From assembly GCA_038237745.1 (NCBI GenBank), contig JBBRYJ010000001.1, positions 558,001-622,000 on the forward strand: a stretch of DNA of 64,000 nt. Reading direction: 5' to 3'. This stretch comes from DASQEH01 sp038237745. GTDB lineage: Bacteria; Actinomycetota; Actinomycetes; Propionibacteriales; Nocardioidaceae. Below the pieces are notes generated by a model. That model did not search any database and was not told the DNA's origin. It saw only the letters and a list, made by a program, of their open reading frames with translations. This document shows, in pieces, positions 1 through 8,882 of this stretch; the stretch's first letter is position 1; every line of letters begins with the position of its first letter. The position numbers were made by a program, and so were the translations under genes.

Positions 1-656
1 AGGCCGGTCGCTGCCTGGACGGCCTTCAGCGTCAAGGACAGCCTTCCCGGCGCCTGCTCAGCAACCTCGAGGCTCAGAATGACGTCTTCGGTGACCGTTC
101 GAGCCGTCGGCCGGCCGCCGCTCATGGTGGCCGGAATGATCGGATACGCAAACTGCCTGATCTCATCTGTGTGCCGGCGGAAACGCACCCTTCCATCAGA
201 ACCGAATACACCCAACAAACCTCCCGCCGTGCCGGAGGCGCTCCCGACCAACGCAGCCCGACGGTAGTCGGTGCCTGGCTCGCCCGTACCGATCAGGAAG
301 CCGGAGAAACCGTTACCGGTCGTCTCCGTGCCGGTTCGGACGCTCAGAATGCCATTCCTTCCCGTGAGGCAGCGAGTGAGTACAGATGCAGTACGGACTT
401 GCAGACTCTTGGGGTCGGTGGCCACACAGGTGATTCGACCGCCTCGCAGTGCCCAGTCCTGAAAGCGATTGGCCCATAGGTCAGGACCCAACCACCAGTC
501 CTCGGCAGCTGAGGATGCGCTCGCGATTATCTCAGGGGTGTCAGCGGTGTCCATGCGAAAGAATGAACGCGCGGCTATGACACCAGCTGTGCCAGCGGCA
601 CCCTTCATAAACGATCGTCGAGTCAGGAGGCGGAGTCCGTAAGAATCAAACATCAT
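1..656 (-). CDS. Tat-exported PhoD-like alkaline phosphatase, N-terminal part (cut by window edge)
   Basis: The frame is open from an ATG at 656 to the window edge, so about 218 N-terminal residues are visible and the C-terminus is missing. A twin-arginine signal is clear: TRRSFMKG at residues 12-19, followed by a small-residue hydrophobic stretch, so export in folded form by the Tat pathway is expected. The segment EDWWLGPDLWANRFQDW (residues 52-68) resembles the N-terminal domain I know from actinobacterial proteins annotated as alkaline phosphatase D family. The metal-binding phosphatase core would lie outside the window, so enzymatic identity is an inference from the N-terminal domain. 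GAGGAA about 10 bases upstream supports the start. It is divergent from the ABC transporter genes. Confidence 0.6.
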   Translation of the reverse strand, partial: MMFDSYGLRLLTRRSFMKGAAGTAGVIAARSFFRMDTADTPEIIASASSAAEDWWLGPDLWANRFQDWALRGGRITCVATDPKSLQVRTASVLTRCLTGRNGILSVRTGTETTGNGFSGFLIGTGEPGTDYRRAALVGSASGTAGGLLGVFGSDGRVRFRRHTDEIRQFAYPIIPATMSGGRPTARTVTEDVILSLEVAEQAPGRLSLTLKAVQAATG

Positions 657-891
657 CACCGGGAGCTTCCTCGTCGACCTAGCGGACGGTTTAGACCAGC
701 AGGAGGTCGCACGCTTGTCAAGCGCTGCAGATGGTCTGTAAAGCGGTCGTTCTTGTGCTGGACATGAAGCATTCACTACTCGGCAACTTCGGCCCAGGCG
801 AGGACCTCTCCGCGCCCGTACGTCGAAACCGATCCCTAGAGAATGCTGAGGCAATTGAGGGTTCGGCGCTGCACCGAGGCAGACTTTAGAG

Positions 892-1839
892 GTGAACCAG
901 CCGCTACCAGACGCTCCTGCCATCCGTCTTCGCGGTCTGCGGAAGGAGTTCGGAAATATCGTGGCTCTGGACGGTATCGACCTCACCGTCCCCACTGGCT
1001 CCGTCTTCGGCTACCTCGGCCCCAACGGCGCCGGAAAGACGACATCGTTACGCATCATGCTTGGGCTGATACGCCCGACGGATGGTTCAGCGGAGCTCTT
1101 CGGCCGCGATCCGGTCCGGGAGGGTGTTGCCGCCCTGGAAGGGGTCGCGGGGTTCGTCGAGGCGCCGACTTTCTACCCGTACCTGTCCGGGAGGCAGAAT
1201 CTGCACCTGCTGGCCGACCTTGACGGCGGCGGTCATGATCGAGTGGAGGAGGGGCTCGCCGTGGTTGAGCTGGCAGACCGCGGCGATGACAAGGTGGGGG
1301 GCTACTCCCAGGGCATGCGCCAACGGCTCGGACTCGCCGGGGCACTGCTGCGAAGACCTCGGCTGCTGCTGCTCGATGAACCGACCAATGGTCTAGATCC
1401 GGCTGGCATGCGTGACATGCGTCGGCTGGTCGCCGATCTGGCCTCGACTGGCCTGACGGTGCTGTTGTCGAGCCACCTGATGGTGGAAGTCGAGCAACTG
1501 TGCACGGAGCTTGCCGTGATCGCACGCGGACGAATTCGGTTCGCTGGCACACTGCCGCAGCTGCGGGACCGCCACGGCGGATCCGGTTACCGGCTGCGGG
1601 TCACCGACGCCCGTCGGGCGCGGGCAGCGTGCGGCGACCTTCCGGATGTGAAGGTCTCCATCAGCGAGTCCGGCGAGCTGCTTGTGGACGCCGACGCCGA
1701 CGGGGCTGCCCAGCTGACGGTGCGGTTGGGCCGTGCCGGCGTCGGCATCTACTCGATGCTGCCCGACGCGCCTTCGCTCGAGGCCCTTTTCTTCGACCTG
1801 ACCGAGGGATCGTCCGCCAGTGACGATGCAGCCGCATGA
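892..1839 (+). CDS. ABC transporter ATP-binding protein
   Basis: 315-residue nucleotide-binding subunit of an ABC exporter of the drug/antibiotic-resistance type. Visible motifs in order: Walker A GPNGAGKT (about residues 43-50), signature YSQGMRQRL, Walker B LLLLDEPTNGLDP and the H-loop histidine in SSH. The C-terminal ~90 residues are the variable extension usual in this CcmA-like family. The start is GTG. The stop overlaps the permease start by four bases (ATGA), so the two are translationally coupled and should form one transporter in the cytoplasmic membrane. The substrate cannot be told from sequence; export is typical of this architecture. Confidence 0.93.
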   Translation: MNQPLPDAPAIRLRGLRKEFGNIVALDGIDLTVPTGSVFGYLGPNGAGKTTSLRIMLGLIRPTDGSAELFGRDPVREGVAALEGVAGFVEAPTFYPYLSGRQNLHLLADLDGGGHDRVEEGLAVVELADRGDDKVGGYSQGMRQRLGLAGALLRRPRLLLLDEPTNGLDPAGMRDMRRLVADLASTGLTVLLSSHLMVEVEQLCTELAVIARGRIRFAGTLPQLRDRHGGSGYRLRVTDARRARAACGDLPDVKVSISESGELLVDADADGAAQLTVRLGRAGVGIYSMLPDAPSLEALFFDLTEGSSASDDAAA

Positions 1840-2693
1840 GGGTCTACCTGTGGGAGATGCGAAAGCTCGCTGCCCAGCGACGCACCCTGGTCGGGCTCAT
1901 TGCCGCGGCGCTGATACCAGCCGGGTTCGCCATCGGTCTCGCCGTCAGCCCCGCGAAACAAACGACGAGCATCAAGAACCTTGATCCGGACAATGTGCTC
2001 GCGCTCGCCTACAACAGCAGCGGTCTGGTGCTGCCGTTCATCGCGCTCTTCTTCTCCTCGCTCGTTCTCCTGCCACTGCTTGCCGGACTTGTTGCAGGCG
2101 ACATCGTTGCCACCGAGGACGGCAACCAGACCCTCAAGACCGTGCTCACCAGGTCTACCTCGAGACTACGGCTGCTCTTCGCCAAGGCCGCTGCCACCGC
2201 CACCTACGTCTTGACGGTGCTGCTGCTCTTCGGGATCAGCGGCACGGTGATCGGCGCGCTGGCCGCCGGTGCCAACCCGGTGACGATTGGCGGCGTGCCA
2301 CTTGGAGGGGGCTTCATCTTGAAGGCTCCCAGCATCAGCGTGGCGGCGATCCTGGGCCGGCTTCTCATTGTGCTCTTGGTATACGCCGCGCCGCTGCTGG
2401 CCGTGAGTGCCTGGGGTTTCATGCTGTCCACGATCAGCCGCAACAGCGCCGCCTCCATCGTGGGAATGCTGGTGTTCAGCTTCGCCAACCAGATCATCGG
2501 CTTTCTACCGAACATCTCGACGTCGGTCACACAATGGCTTCTCACCGACCAGTTCACCGCCTGGCAGGCCGCCCTCGGCACCACCATCGACGGCGGCCCC
2601 CTTCGTCATGCCCTCGGCGTCAGCGCGCTCTACGCCATCCCGCCGCTACTACTGAGCGCCTGGTGGTTCAACCGTCGCGATGTCCTCGTCTGA
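1836..2693 (+). CDS. ABC transporter permease (ABC-2 type)
   Basis: 285-residue membrane partner of the preceding ATPase. About six hydrophobic segments are visible, starting near residue 17 (ALIPAGFAIGLAV) and ending near residue 270. Asn/Gly-rich loops and the absence of a nucleotide-binding domain fit an ABC-2 type exporter permease. It starts on the ATGA overlap with the ATPase gene. Its 3' end overlaps the convergent kinase-like gene by about 45 bp, so the two transcription units run into each other. Substrate unknown. Confidence 0.88.
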   Translation: MRVYLWEMRKLAAQRRTLVGLIAAALIPAGFAIGLAVSPAKQTTSIKNLDPDNVLALAYNSSGLVLPFIALFFSSLVLLPLLAGLVAGDIVATEDGNQTLKTVLTRSTSRLRLLFAKAAATATYVLTVLLLFGISGTVIGALAAGANPVTIGGVPLGGGFILKAPSISVAAILGRLLIVLLVYAAPLLAVSAWGFMLSTISRNSAASIVGMLVFSFANQIIGFLPNISTSVTQWLLTDQFTAWQAALGTTIDGGPLRHALGVSALYAIPPLLLSAWWFNRRDVLV

Positions 2694-3269
2694 CGACTCT
2701 TGGCGGGACGGCTCAGCAGATGATCGCCCCTCCGCGAATGCGACGATCCCGTTGAGTCGCGGCCGATAGCCGCTCGTGGTGTCAACCCGCAGGGTCGGCA
2801 CGTCCAGAGCGAGCGTCTTGAAGTCTTCGGTGGCGACGCCCACGGCTGACACGCGTAGCTGATCAGCGTCGGCATGCGCGGCACGGACGGGGTTCTCTCG
2901 AAGGCGACGGACCTGACGGTTGTTCGCGACGGTTCCTTCCGTAAAGCAGGGAATCACCCGGACGTGCGCCCGCGCCAGCAGGGGCTGCAGTCGAGGGCGC
3001 CAAAGATGATGCTGGAATGCCGCCTCGACGATAAGTGTCACCTCGGCCCGGATCAGCACGTCGATCGCCTCGAAGAAGGTGCCGAGGGTGCGTTGCGTCA
3101 ACTCGTCATCTGGGTTGGCGACAAACCCGGGACTCGCATGCACCATGCCCTCTTTGATCTCATCCCTGGAGACGACTGGGCAACCGATCAAGGGCGCGAG
3201 CCGGTGAGCAAGAGTGGTCTTGCCCGTTCCACCCGGACCGCAGATGACAACGAGCGTCGGTTTCCCCAT
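2649..3269 (-). CDS. P-loop ATPase / small-molecule kinase-like protein
   Basis: 206 residues with a Walker A motif GPGGTGKTTLA at residues 11-21 directly after the first beta strand, then SRDEIKEG, a layout shared by zeta-toxin, gluconate-kinase and chloramphenicol-phosphotransferase-like AAA_33 proteins. No partner antitoxin gene is adjacent, so a toxin role is not supported. Phosphorylation of a small molecule is possible but the substrate is unknown. The last 30 residues are polar and low-complexity and lie opposite the end of the ABC permease gene, so the tail may be dispensable. Confidence 0.75.
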   Translation of the reverse strand: MGKPTLVVICGPGGTGKTTLAHRLAPLIGCPVVSRDEIKEGMVHASPGFVANPDDELTQRTLGTFFEAIDVLIRAEVTLIVEAAFQHHLWRPRLQPLLARAHVRVIPCFTEGTVANNRQVRRLRENPVRAAHADADQLRVSAVGVATEDFKTLALDVPTLRVDTTSGYRPRLNGIVAFAEGRSSAEPSRQESSDEDIATVEPPGAQ

Positions 3270-3354
3270 GGGCCGAAGGTACCCGTGGGGCCGCTGTCAC
3301 ATACCGAGCTCTGAACCGAGACCAAGCCTGGGCGGCTGTCGCCGGCTTAGGTTC

Positions 3355-4002
3355 TCAACGGTCGAGAAACGTGCACGCACAGGCCTTATTGCCCTCAGGG
3401 TCGGCCAGCACGACGAACGACGGGGCCTGCTCATCGTCTACCACGCGCCCACCGGCGGCGACCGCCGCCGCGATGCGCTCCTGGGCAACGTCATGCGGCA
3501 CCCACAGATCGATGTGAAAGCGCTGACGCGGAGTCTCGTGCGCGTCGGTGTGCTGGAACCAGAGCAACGGCACCCGCCCACCGGGATCGACGACATCGTC
3601 GCCCGACAGTGAGTCGGGACTTCCGGTGAGCAACGCGGCCCAAAAAGGTCCCACGGCGGCGAGTTCGCCGGTGTCCAACGAGAGCTCGAGCTCGGTGATC
3701 GCGCTCGGCTCTGCCCCGATCCCCTGCTCGCGGGCGATCTCACTGATCCGCCCGGCGAGGTCGATGTCGCGCTGGGTTACCTGGGAGACGTCGTGGCTGA
3801 TCAGCTTCACGTCCACGAACGGGTACGTCAGTGCGACATCTGGGTGGTGGTTGGCTCGCTCAGCAGCCTCGGTGACGGCGGTGACGAAACTGAGCCCCGT
3901 GACGAAGTCGCCGGTAAGAAACCGCGCATGCAGGGCCTGCGCGAGCATTCGCCAGTCATCGACGCCGGCGTCGAGGATCTGCTTGCTGGTGAGCCTCTCC
4001 AT
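3355..4002 (-). CDS. Pterin-4a-carbinolamine dehydratase fused to a VOC (glyoxalase-like) domain
   Basis: 215-residue two-domain protein. Residues ~1-95 carry the pterin-4a-carbinolamine dehydratase fold, with the family motif NHHPDV holding the His pair of the active site. Residues ~110-215 look like a glyoxalase/bleomycin-resistance (VOC) domain, with WFQHTDA, FHIDLWVP and a final VLADPEGNKACACTFLDR of the type that ends such domains. The dehydratase half would recycle a pterin cofactor; the partner domain may bind a metal or ligand. No aromatic amino acid hydroxylase is in the window, so the physiological reaction is open. Confidence 0.8.
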   Translation of the reverse strand: MERLTSKQILDAGVDDWRMLAQALHARFLTGDFVTGLSFVTAVTEAAERANHHPDVALTYPFVDVKLISHDVSQVTQRDIDLAGRISEIAREQGIGAEPSAITELELSLDTGELAAVGPFWAALLTGSPDSLSGDDVVDPGGRVPLLWFQHTDAHETPRQRFHIDLWVPHDVAQERIAAAVAAGGRVVDDEQAPSFVVLADPEGNKACACTFLDR

Positions 4003-4078
4003 GTCGTCAGCATGTCACGGTGGCGATCAGGCGGAAGGAGCCGGCTCTCGAGTGGCTGTTTCCGACGACCCGCGCGGC

Positions 4079-4627
4079 CTAGCCCTTCGCGAACTCCGGG
4101 TGCCGGCTCGACACCTTGCGAGCGGAGACGAGGTGACCGCCAAGGTAGCCGCCGAGGCCGAGCGCCGAGGACGCCGCCAGGCCCAGGACCCTGCCACGTA
4201 CGTGCGCGTCGCGCCGTCGGGCTCGCCAGCTCAGGGCGAACAGCGACAGAGCCACGATGTTCGACGCGGCATGTACAACGCCAACCCGCTCCTCGCGTGG
4301 GCCCGTGCCTGACCACTCGGCCCATCCGGTGACCGCTGTGGGGACGGCCGCCAGGATGCCTAGCCCCATGAGGCGTGTCGCTGATGGGCGTGCCGAAGGT
4401 CCACCGACCAGGTCCAGGGTTAGGGCCGAAGTCCACAGGCCGATAGGTAGGTCGGTCAAAAGCGGGTGCAGGGCGTGGCCGAGCCAGGCGCCGCGGAGTG
4501 CGTCTCGGCGCCACGGGTCGGATACCAGAGCCGCGGCTAGTGGCCGCGCGGCTCCAACGACCGGATCGAGAGCGCTGGACGACTCGAGCCGTCGGGTCAA
4601 GGCAACTAGCGCAGGCGTGTTGGCCAT
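4079..4627 (-). CDS. DUF2231 family membrane protein
   Basis: 182 residues. The central region contains GAWLGHALHPLLTDLPIGLWTSALTLDLVGG, read here in short pieces: GHALHPLLTDLP is the hallmark of DUF2231 proteins, a family of small integral membrane proteins with about four helices and conserved His residues, sometimes found with haem or redox proteins. Two further hydrophobic segments follow (about residues 85-100 and 115-130). GAGAGGA lies just upstream of the ATG. Function unknown; no operon partner is evident. Confidence 0.8.
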   Translation of the reverse strand: MANTPALVALTRRLESSSALDPVVGAARPLAAALVSDPWRRDALRGAWLGHALHPLLTDLPIGLWTSALTLDLVGGPSARPSATRLMGLGILAAVPTAVTGWAEWSGTGPREERVGVVHAASNIVALSLFALSWRARRRDAHVRGRVLGLAASSALGLGGYLGGHLVSARKVSSRHPEFAKG

Positions 4628-4735
4628 GATGGTCCTCTCGTCAGAAGCAAACGTACCCTTCGGGTTCAGGCTGCCCTTTCGTGTGAGGAGTGCCTGATGG
4701 CAGGTATCCAGACGCTTGTGCTGCGGTCGATGGAG

Positions 4736-6460
4736 CTATCCAGGCACCATCCAGCTCAGTACGGGAGTGGACTGGAGTGCCACGAGGACGCACATGAGGA
4801 AGAGCAGGACGAGGCTCCAGCCGAGGACTTTGCGGAACAGCTCGCCCTCGCGGCCGGCCATACCGACGGCTGCGGCAGCAATTGCCAGGTTTTGTGGGGA
4901 GATCATTTTGCCCATTACACCGCCGGAGGAGTTGGCAGCAGCGAGAAGCACCGGGTCGAGGCCGGCTTTGGTCGCAGTCTGAACCTGTAGAGCGCCGAAT
5001 AGGGCGTTGGAAGATGTGTCCGAGCCGGTGACCGACACGCCTAGCCATCCGAGGATGGGTGAGAATATGACGAAGACACCCCCTGCCCCGGCTACGAAGA
5101 AGCCTAGGGTGGTCGTCTGCCCAGACTGGTTCATCACGTAGGCCAAGGCCAGCACCGCCATGACCGTGACGATCGCGGTGCGCAGTTGGATGAGCGTGTC
5201 CAGATAGGCTCTCAGCGCTCGGCCGGGGGAGATTCGCAGCACCAGCAAGGTGAGGATGCCAGCCAGTACTAGCAGTGTGCCTGCTGCCTCCAACCAGTTG
5301 AATTTGAAGGTGAGCGACGACAGTGGGTCGCCGCCCGTGTTGGTGACATGAAGTCCCGGCCATTGGAACTCGTGATACCAGGGCGCCTTTTCCAAAGCTG
5401 CCTTGACGCTGGTGATGTTCGCGATCGAGAAGATCGCAACGATGATGATGTACGGCGCATAGGCGCGGGCGACTTCGCTACCGGAGTCGCGGCTCGTGCC
5501 AGTGGCTGGTCCGCGGTCGACCCGCGTCGAGGTAGCGGCACGCTCGGGTGCGGCACCTACGGATTCGCCGCCGATCTCGTTGTTGCCTGGATCGCCGTCT
5601 GCTGAGTGTTCGAGTTGCGGTGACTCCACCGGTTTCCAGACTCGGACGAGCAGTACCAGCGCGCCAAGAGACAGCAGAGAGGCGATGATATCGGTCAGCA
5701 GCACCGAAATATAGTTGGAAGCAATGAACTGCGCGGCGCCGAATACTCCGCCTGCCACGAGCGCGGGAAGCCACGTTTGGCGCAGCCCGCGACGACCGTC
5801 GACCACAGCGACGAGGGCTAGCGGTACGAATACCGCGAGGATCGGCGTCTGCCGCCCGACCATCGAGCCGAGCGTGTCGACGGTCAGCCGGGGATCGTCG
5901 CTCACCCCTGCAGTCACCTCGGCGAGCGTCACGATCGGTATCGCCAGCGCACCAAAGGCGACCGGCGCAGTGTTCGCGATCAGAGCGACCGTTGCGGACT
6001 TCAGCGGCGGAAAGCCCAACGCAATGAGCATGACAGCGCTGATGGCGACAGGGGTCCCGAATCCGGCGAGCGCCTCGAGCAGTGCACCGAAGCAGAACGC
6101 GATGATGATCGCCTGCACGCGCATGTCTGGGCTGACTCCCTCGAAAGACCTGCGTAGCACATCAAAGTGTCCGGTCGCCACTGTCAGGTTGTAGATCCAG
6201 ATCGCGTTGATGACGATCCATAAGATCGGGAAGAAGCCGAACGTGGCACCCTCTGAGGCCGACAGGAGCGTCTGGCCGATCGGCATGGAATACACGATCA
6301 ACGCCACCAGGATCGCCACGCCAAGAGAGGTCAGGGCCGCGACCCAGGCCCGGACCTTGAGCACGCCGAGCAGCACGAACAGGATCAGGATGGGAAGCAC
6401 AGCGAAGATTGAGGTCAGAGCGTACGAATCGCTGACGGCGTTGAGAACTTGCTGGTACAT
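4736..6460 (-). CDS. L-lactate permease (LctP/LldP family)
   Basis: About 574 residues with a dozen or more hydrophobic helices. The family is recognised from segments such as FGFFPILWIVINAIWIYN, GFGTPVAISA and GVSVTGSDTSSNALFG, all typical of lactate permeases (2-hydroxy-acid:proton symporters in the cytoplasmic membrane). A polar insertion near residues 285-335 is variable in the family. I prefer the ATG at 6460 over the in-frame GTG three codons upstream because GAGGTG, a good Shine-Dalgarno sequence, overlaps that GTG. The gene is divergent from the 3-hydroxybutyrate dehydrogenase gene across a 278-bp gap, suggesting shared control of organic-acid use. Confidence 0.9.
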   Translation of the reverse strand: MYQQVLNAVSDSYALTSIFAVLPILILFVLLGVLKVRAWVAALTSLGVAILVALIVYSMPIGQTLLSASEGATFGFFPILWIVINAIWIYNLTVATGHFDVLRRSFEGVSPDMRVQAIIIAFCFGALLEALAGFGTPVAISAVMLIALGFPPLKSATVALIANTAPVAFGALAIPIVTLAEVTAGVSDDPRLTVDTLGSMVGRQTPILAVFVPLALVAVVDGRRGLRQTWLPALVAGGVFGAAQFIASNYISVLLTDIIASLLSLGALVLLVRVWKPVESPQLEHSADGDPGNNEIGGESVGAAPERAATSTRVDRGPATGTSRDSGSEVARAYAPYIIIVAIFSIANITSVKAALEKAPWYHEFQWPGLHVTNTGGDPLSSLTFKFNWLEAAGTLLVLAGILTLLVLRISPGRALRAYLDTLIQLRTAIVTVMAVLALAYVMNQSGQTTTLGFFVAGAGGVFVIFSPILGWLGVSVTGSDTSSNALFGALQVQTATKAGLDPVLLAAANSSGGVMGKMISPQNLAIAAAAVGMAGREGELFRKVLGWSLVLLFLMCVLVALQSTPVLSWMVPG

Positions 6461-6738
6461 CCTGGTCACCTCTTAGCCGGTGGATGGGGCTGCGGCAAAG
6501 ACCATAGTTCATAAACGGAGTACCCCGGACTGGTGACGATGCCATACATCGAAGCCGGATCCAGCCTCGTCGTACGTGTCGTAGCCTGTTCTGCCGAGGT
6601 CCACCACGCCCTGCTCTACTCAATCGCGCATCACCGGACTCACCGCTCGGTCTAGCTTCTGTACTCTGGCAGCCGTACCCGCGTTGGCGCAACCAGCCTC
6701 TGGCAGTCGCCTCCACATGCTTCAGGAGAGGACCGACC

Positions 6739-7491
6739 GTGTCGGAGACGGATCTTTCGGGACGGCGGGCCCTCGTCACAGGAGGCGCCAGTGGAATCGG
6801 AGCGGCATGTGCCCGCCGGTTGGCCCAGGCCGGCGCACTGGTGACGATCGCCGACCTGGACGGCGAACGCGCCGGCTCCCTGGCAGCCGAGGTCCAAGGC
6901 GACTCTTGGCAGGTCGACCTCGCCGATACCGCGGGTTTGGCGGACTTGACGCTCGACGTCGACGTGCTCATCAACAACGCCGGTTTCCAGCATGTTGCGG
7001 CGTTACACGAGTTCCCACCGAACATTTTCTCCGCCATGGTGCGGGTCATGTTGGAGGCGCCTTTCCTGCTGACCCGAGCGTCGCTTCCCGGTATGTACAG
7101 GCGCGGCTTCGGGCGGATAGTCAACATCTCATCTGTGCACGGTGTGCGAGCCTCTCCCTACAAGGCCGCATACGTGGCCGCCAAGCACGGGCTCGAGGGG
7201 CTATCGAAAGTCGTCGCCCTCGAGGGCGCCGAGCATGGCGTCACGTCGAACACCGTGTGCCCCGCCTACGTTCGAACGCCTCTCGTAGAGGGCCAGATCG
7301 TCGAACAAGCGAAGGCACACGACATCCCCGAGGAGGAGGTGCTCGAGCGGGTGATGCTCACCGAGCCGGCGATCAAGAGACTGGTGGAGCCGACAGAAGT
7401 CGCCGAAGTCGTGGCGTTCCTTTGCGGTCCAAGCGCCTCCTTCATCACGGGCTCCGCCCTCACCATCGACGGCGGCTGGTCCGCTCGCTGA
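6739..7491 (+). CDS. 3-hydroxybutyrate dehydrogenase (SDR family)
   Basis: 250-residue classical short-chain dehydrogenase. The NAD-binding glycine motif TGGASGIG is at residues 14-21, NNAG near residue 75, the catalytic Ser in NISSVHG and the Tyr/Lys pair in YVAAKHG. The segments QHVAALHEFP and the C-terminal FITGSALTIDGGW match D-3-hydroxybutyrate dehydrogenases, which interconvert 3-hydroxybutyrate and acetoacetate. The GTG start has AGGAGAGGA about seven bases upstream. A 3-oxoacid CoA-transferase pair further right (58573-59984) would act on the acetoacetate product, so the window encodes both ends of ketone-body use, though not as one operon. Confidence 0.87.
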   Translation: MSETDLSGRRALVTGGASGIGAACARRLAQAGALVTIADLDGERAGSLAAEVQGDSWQVDLADTAGLADLTLDVDVLINNAGFQHVAALHEFPPNIFSAMVRVMLEAPFLLTRASLPGMYRRGFGRIVNISSVHGVRASPYKAAYVAAKHGLEGLSKVVALEGAEHGVTSNTVCPAYVRTPLVEGQIVEQAKAHDIPEEEVLERVMLTEPAIKRLVEPTEVAEVVAFLCGPSASFITGSALTIDGGWSAR

Positions 7492-7558
7492 TCTACGGGA
7501 CGTCCGAGGTCAGATCGGACTAAGCCGAGGACGGCGCCTCGGCGCCCCAAGCATTGAC

Positions 7559-7590
7559 ACCTGCCGCCGGATCCCTGAGTAGCGGCAGGT
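7559..7590. terminator. Bidirectional hairpin terminator
   Basis: Perfect 9-bp inverted repeat, ACCTGCCGC (7559-7567) and GCGGCAGGT (7582-7590), between the convergent 3-hydroxybutyrate dehydrogenase gene and the small membrane protein gene. No U-tract, which is common in high-GC organisms. A second, shorter hairpin (CCGAGG/CCTCGG) lies just upstream near 7525. Confidence 0.6.
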
Positions 7591-7874
7591 CATGACACCT
7601 TGCGAGTGACTTCCTCGGCGTGGCCCAAGCTCGCCAACCGCCGGTCTACAAGCGGCTGCTGTTCGGTCATCTGGTCTCGGCGATGCGGGAGACCCAGACG
7701 TCGGACACGCCTCAGCAATGCCAGGGCGGCCCAGCTCCTAGTCCTCCTGGCGGGGCGGCCCGGCACTCTTGGAGCAGCTGCGACTAAGGGCAGCGACAGC
7801 GTCCACAGGACGAACCACAGCGAAGCGAAGAGGGCTAGGTCGAACATCGCCGCGACGATCATCCACACCGACAT
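7590..7874 (-). CDS. Small membrane protein, function unknown
   Basis: 94 residues with one hydrophobic segment at the N-terminus (VAAMFDLALFASLWFVLW, about residues 7-24) followed by a basic, Arg-rich tail. The ATG has GGAGGG eight bases upstream, and the stop sits exactly at the edge of a strong hairpin, which together argue that this is a real small gene. I recognise no family. The positive-inside rule predicts a cytoplasmic C-terminus. Confidence 0.5.
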   Translation of the reverse strand: MSVWMIVAAMFDLALFASLWFVLWTLSLPLVAAAPRVPGRPARRTRSWAALALLRRVRRLGLPHRRDQMTEQQPLVDRRLASLGHAEEVTRKVS

Positions 7875-8230
7875 GAGCTTCCCTCCACCTGCTATCTCCC
7901 GTGCACTAGATACTAAAGTGGCTGACCATCAAAATCCCGCAAATGTAACTCAGTGGCAGCGTGTCATTACGATCCGTGATGGGACTTAGCCGCGCCTTCG
8001 CCAGGATCAAGGTGATGGAGCGGTCAGTCCGGGCGCTGCTGCACATGAATCGTGCATGGGGCTCGCGCGCGACGCGGGACCCCTCTACGCTGCCGTGGAG
8101 AGAGCACATGGTTCGCTCGCCTCCTAGTGGCGAGCGCTCGAAAGTCGCGATGGAGACCAGCGATGTAGGACGAGCGAAGGTCGGCTGCGCCGCACAGAAC
8201 GCCGCTTGATTTCTCAGCGACAAGACTTGC
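7875..8230. other. Intergenic stretch left of the island with an 8-bp-stem hairpin
   Basis: I see no convincing gene here. A perfect inverted repeat CGCTCGCC/GGCGAGCG with a 7-nt loop lies at 8114-8136. Before the island inserted, this stretch would have been immediately downstream of the tRNA-Thr gene, so the hairpin may have been that gene's terminator. The dips in GC near 7900-7960 fit a promoter region for the small membrane protein. Confidence 0.45.
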
Positions 8231-8273
8231 GAGCCGCCTATCGGAATCGAACCGATGACCTTCTCATTACGAG
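8231..8273 (-). repeat. Distal attachment site (attL-like), 3' fragment of tRNA-Thr
   Basis: 43 bp identical to 17546-17588. Read on the minus strand it runs from the anticodon loop (CTCGTAA) to the discriminator base of the tRNA. The identity stops abruptly on both sides (C versus G, and A versus T), which defines the ends of the duplicated sequence. A crossover in or near the anticodon loop is common for tyrosine integrases. Confidence 0.9.
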
Positions 8274-8882
8274 AGCATGTCTGCGCTTGCCGGCTCAGTC
8301 TGCTGAGCCTTGACGCAGTGCATTCGTTGCGAGCAGGGCGATTTCCGGGGTGCGCCGGGGGTGCGTGATCTGGAGCGGCCGTGGGAGAGTCGCCGGCCCT
8401 TCACTAGCCCTGGTGCTCGTCGCCATTCGGGGTCAAGGGTGACCGGAGGTCATCGCGCAGCGACGCATGGCGCCCTTGACCCTGGATGGTGGCGTGCAGA
8501 TCGTCATTGATCGGGTCGACGACTCGGTGGTGAGTCGAGATCGGGCCAGCACCCACGCGCGTCGAGCTCGTGCTGACGGCTGGCCCTTCGGCGGACGTGC
8601 TCTCTGGCAGCGCGAGGACGGCGCGCCAGCGCCACCCGCAGCGCGCCCTCGCGCCGGAGGCGCGTCTTGAGTCAGCAAAGAAAGTTGTAACCGCCGGATG
8701 GGATCACACAAGAGCACGTGACTGTGCTCCGTCGGGTGATGTGCGACACCATCCGTGATCGACACTGTGTGTTCGGGGGTTTCCGTGGGACAGTCAAGTT
8801 TGGCGAATCTGACCCCTCCTGCCGAGATGAGGGTGTTAGTAGGCACACGGGCGGTAGCCCGGGCCGGCCGGTGCGAGCACAG
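8274..8882. other. Element left flank, no clear gene
   Basis: About 600 bp without a frame I trust. A perfect 7-bp hairpin, GGCTCAG/CTGAGCC with loop TCTG, lies at 8292-8309, 18 bp inside the repeat; it could be a terminator or part of a recombinase arm site. Open frames on both strands here have no recognisable domains and look like chance frames in GC-rich DNA. Confidence 0.4.

Noticed and set aside
2649..3269. Zeta-type toxin of a toxin-antitoxin pair
   Set aside because: Only the P-loop is shared; there is no small antitoxin gene next to it.
6162..7127. 321-codon minus-strand frame
   Set aside because: It spans the lctP start, the intergenic gap and the antisense of the dehydrogenase gene; no domains.
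7906..8223. 105-codon minus-strand frame beside the left attachment site
   Set aside because: No ribosome-binding site, no domain and poor third-position bias.
8433..8846. 137-codon minus-strand frame at the left end of the island
   Set aside because: Low-complexity Arg/Ala/Pro stretch, unconvincing start and no recognisable family.
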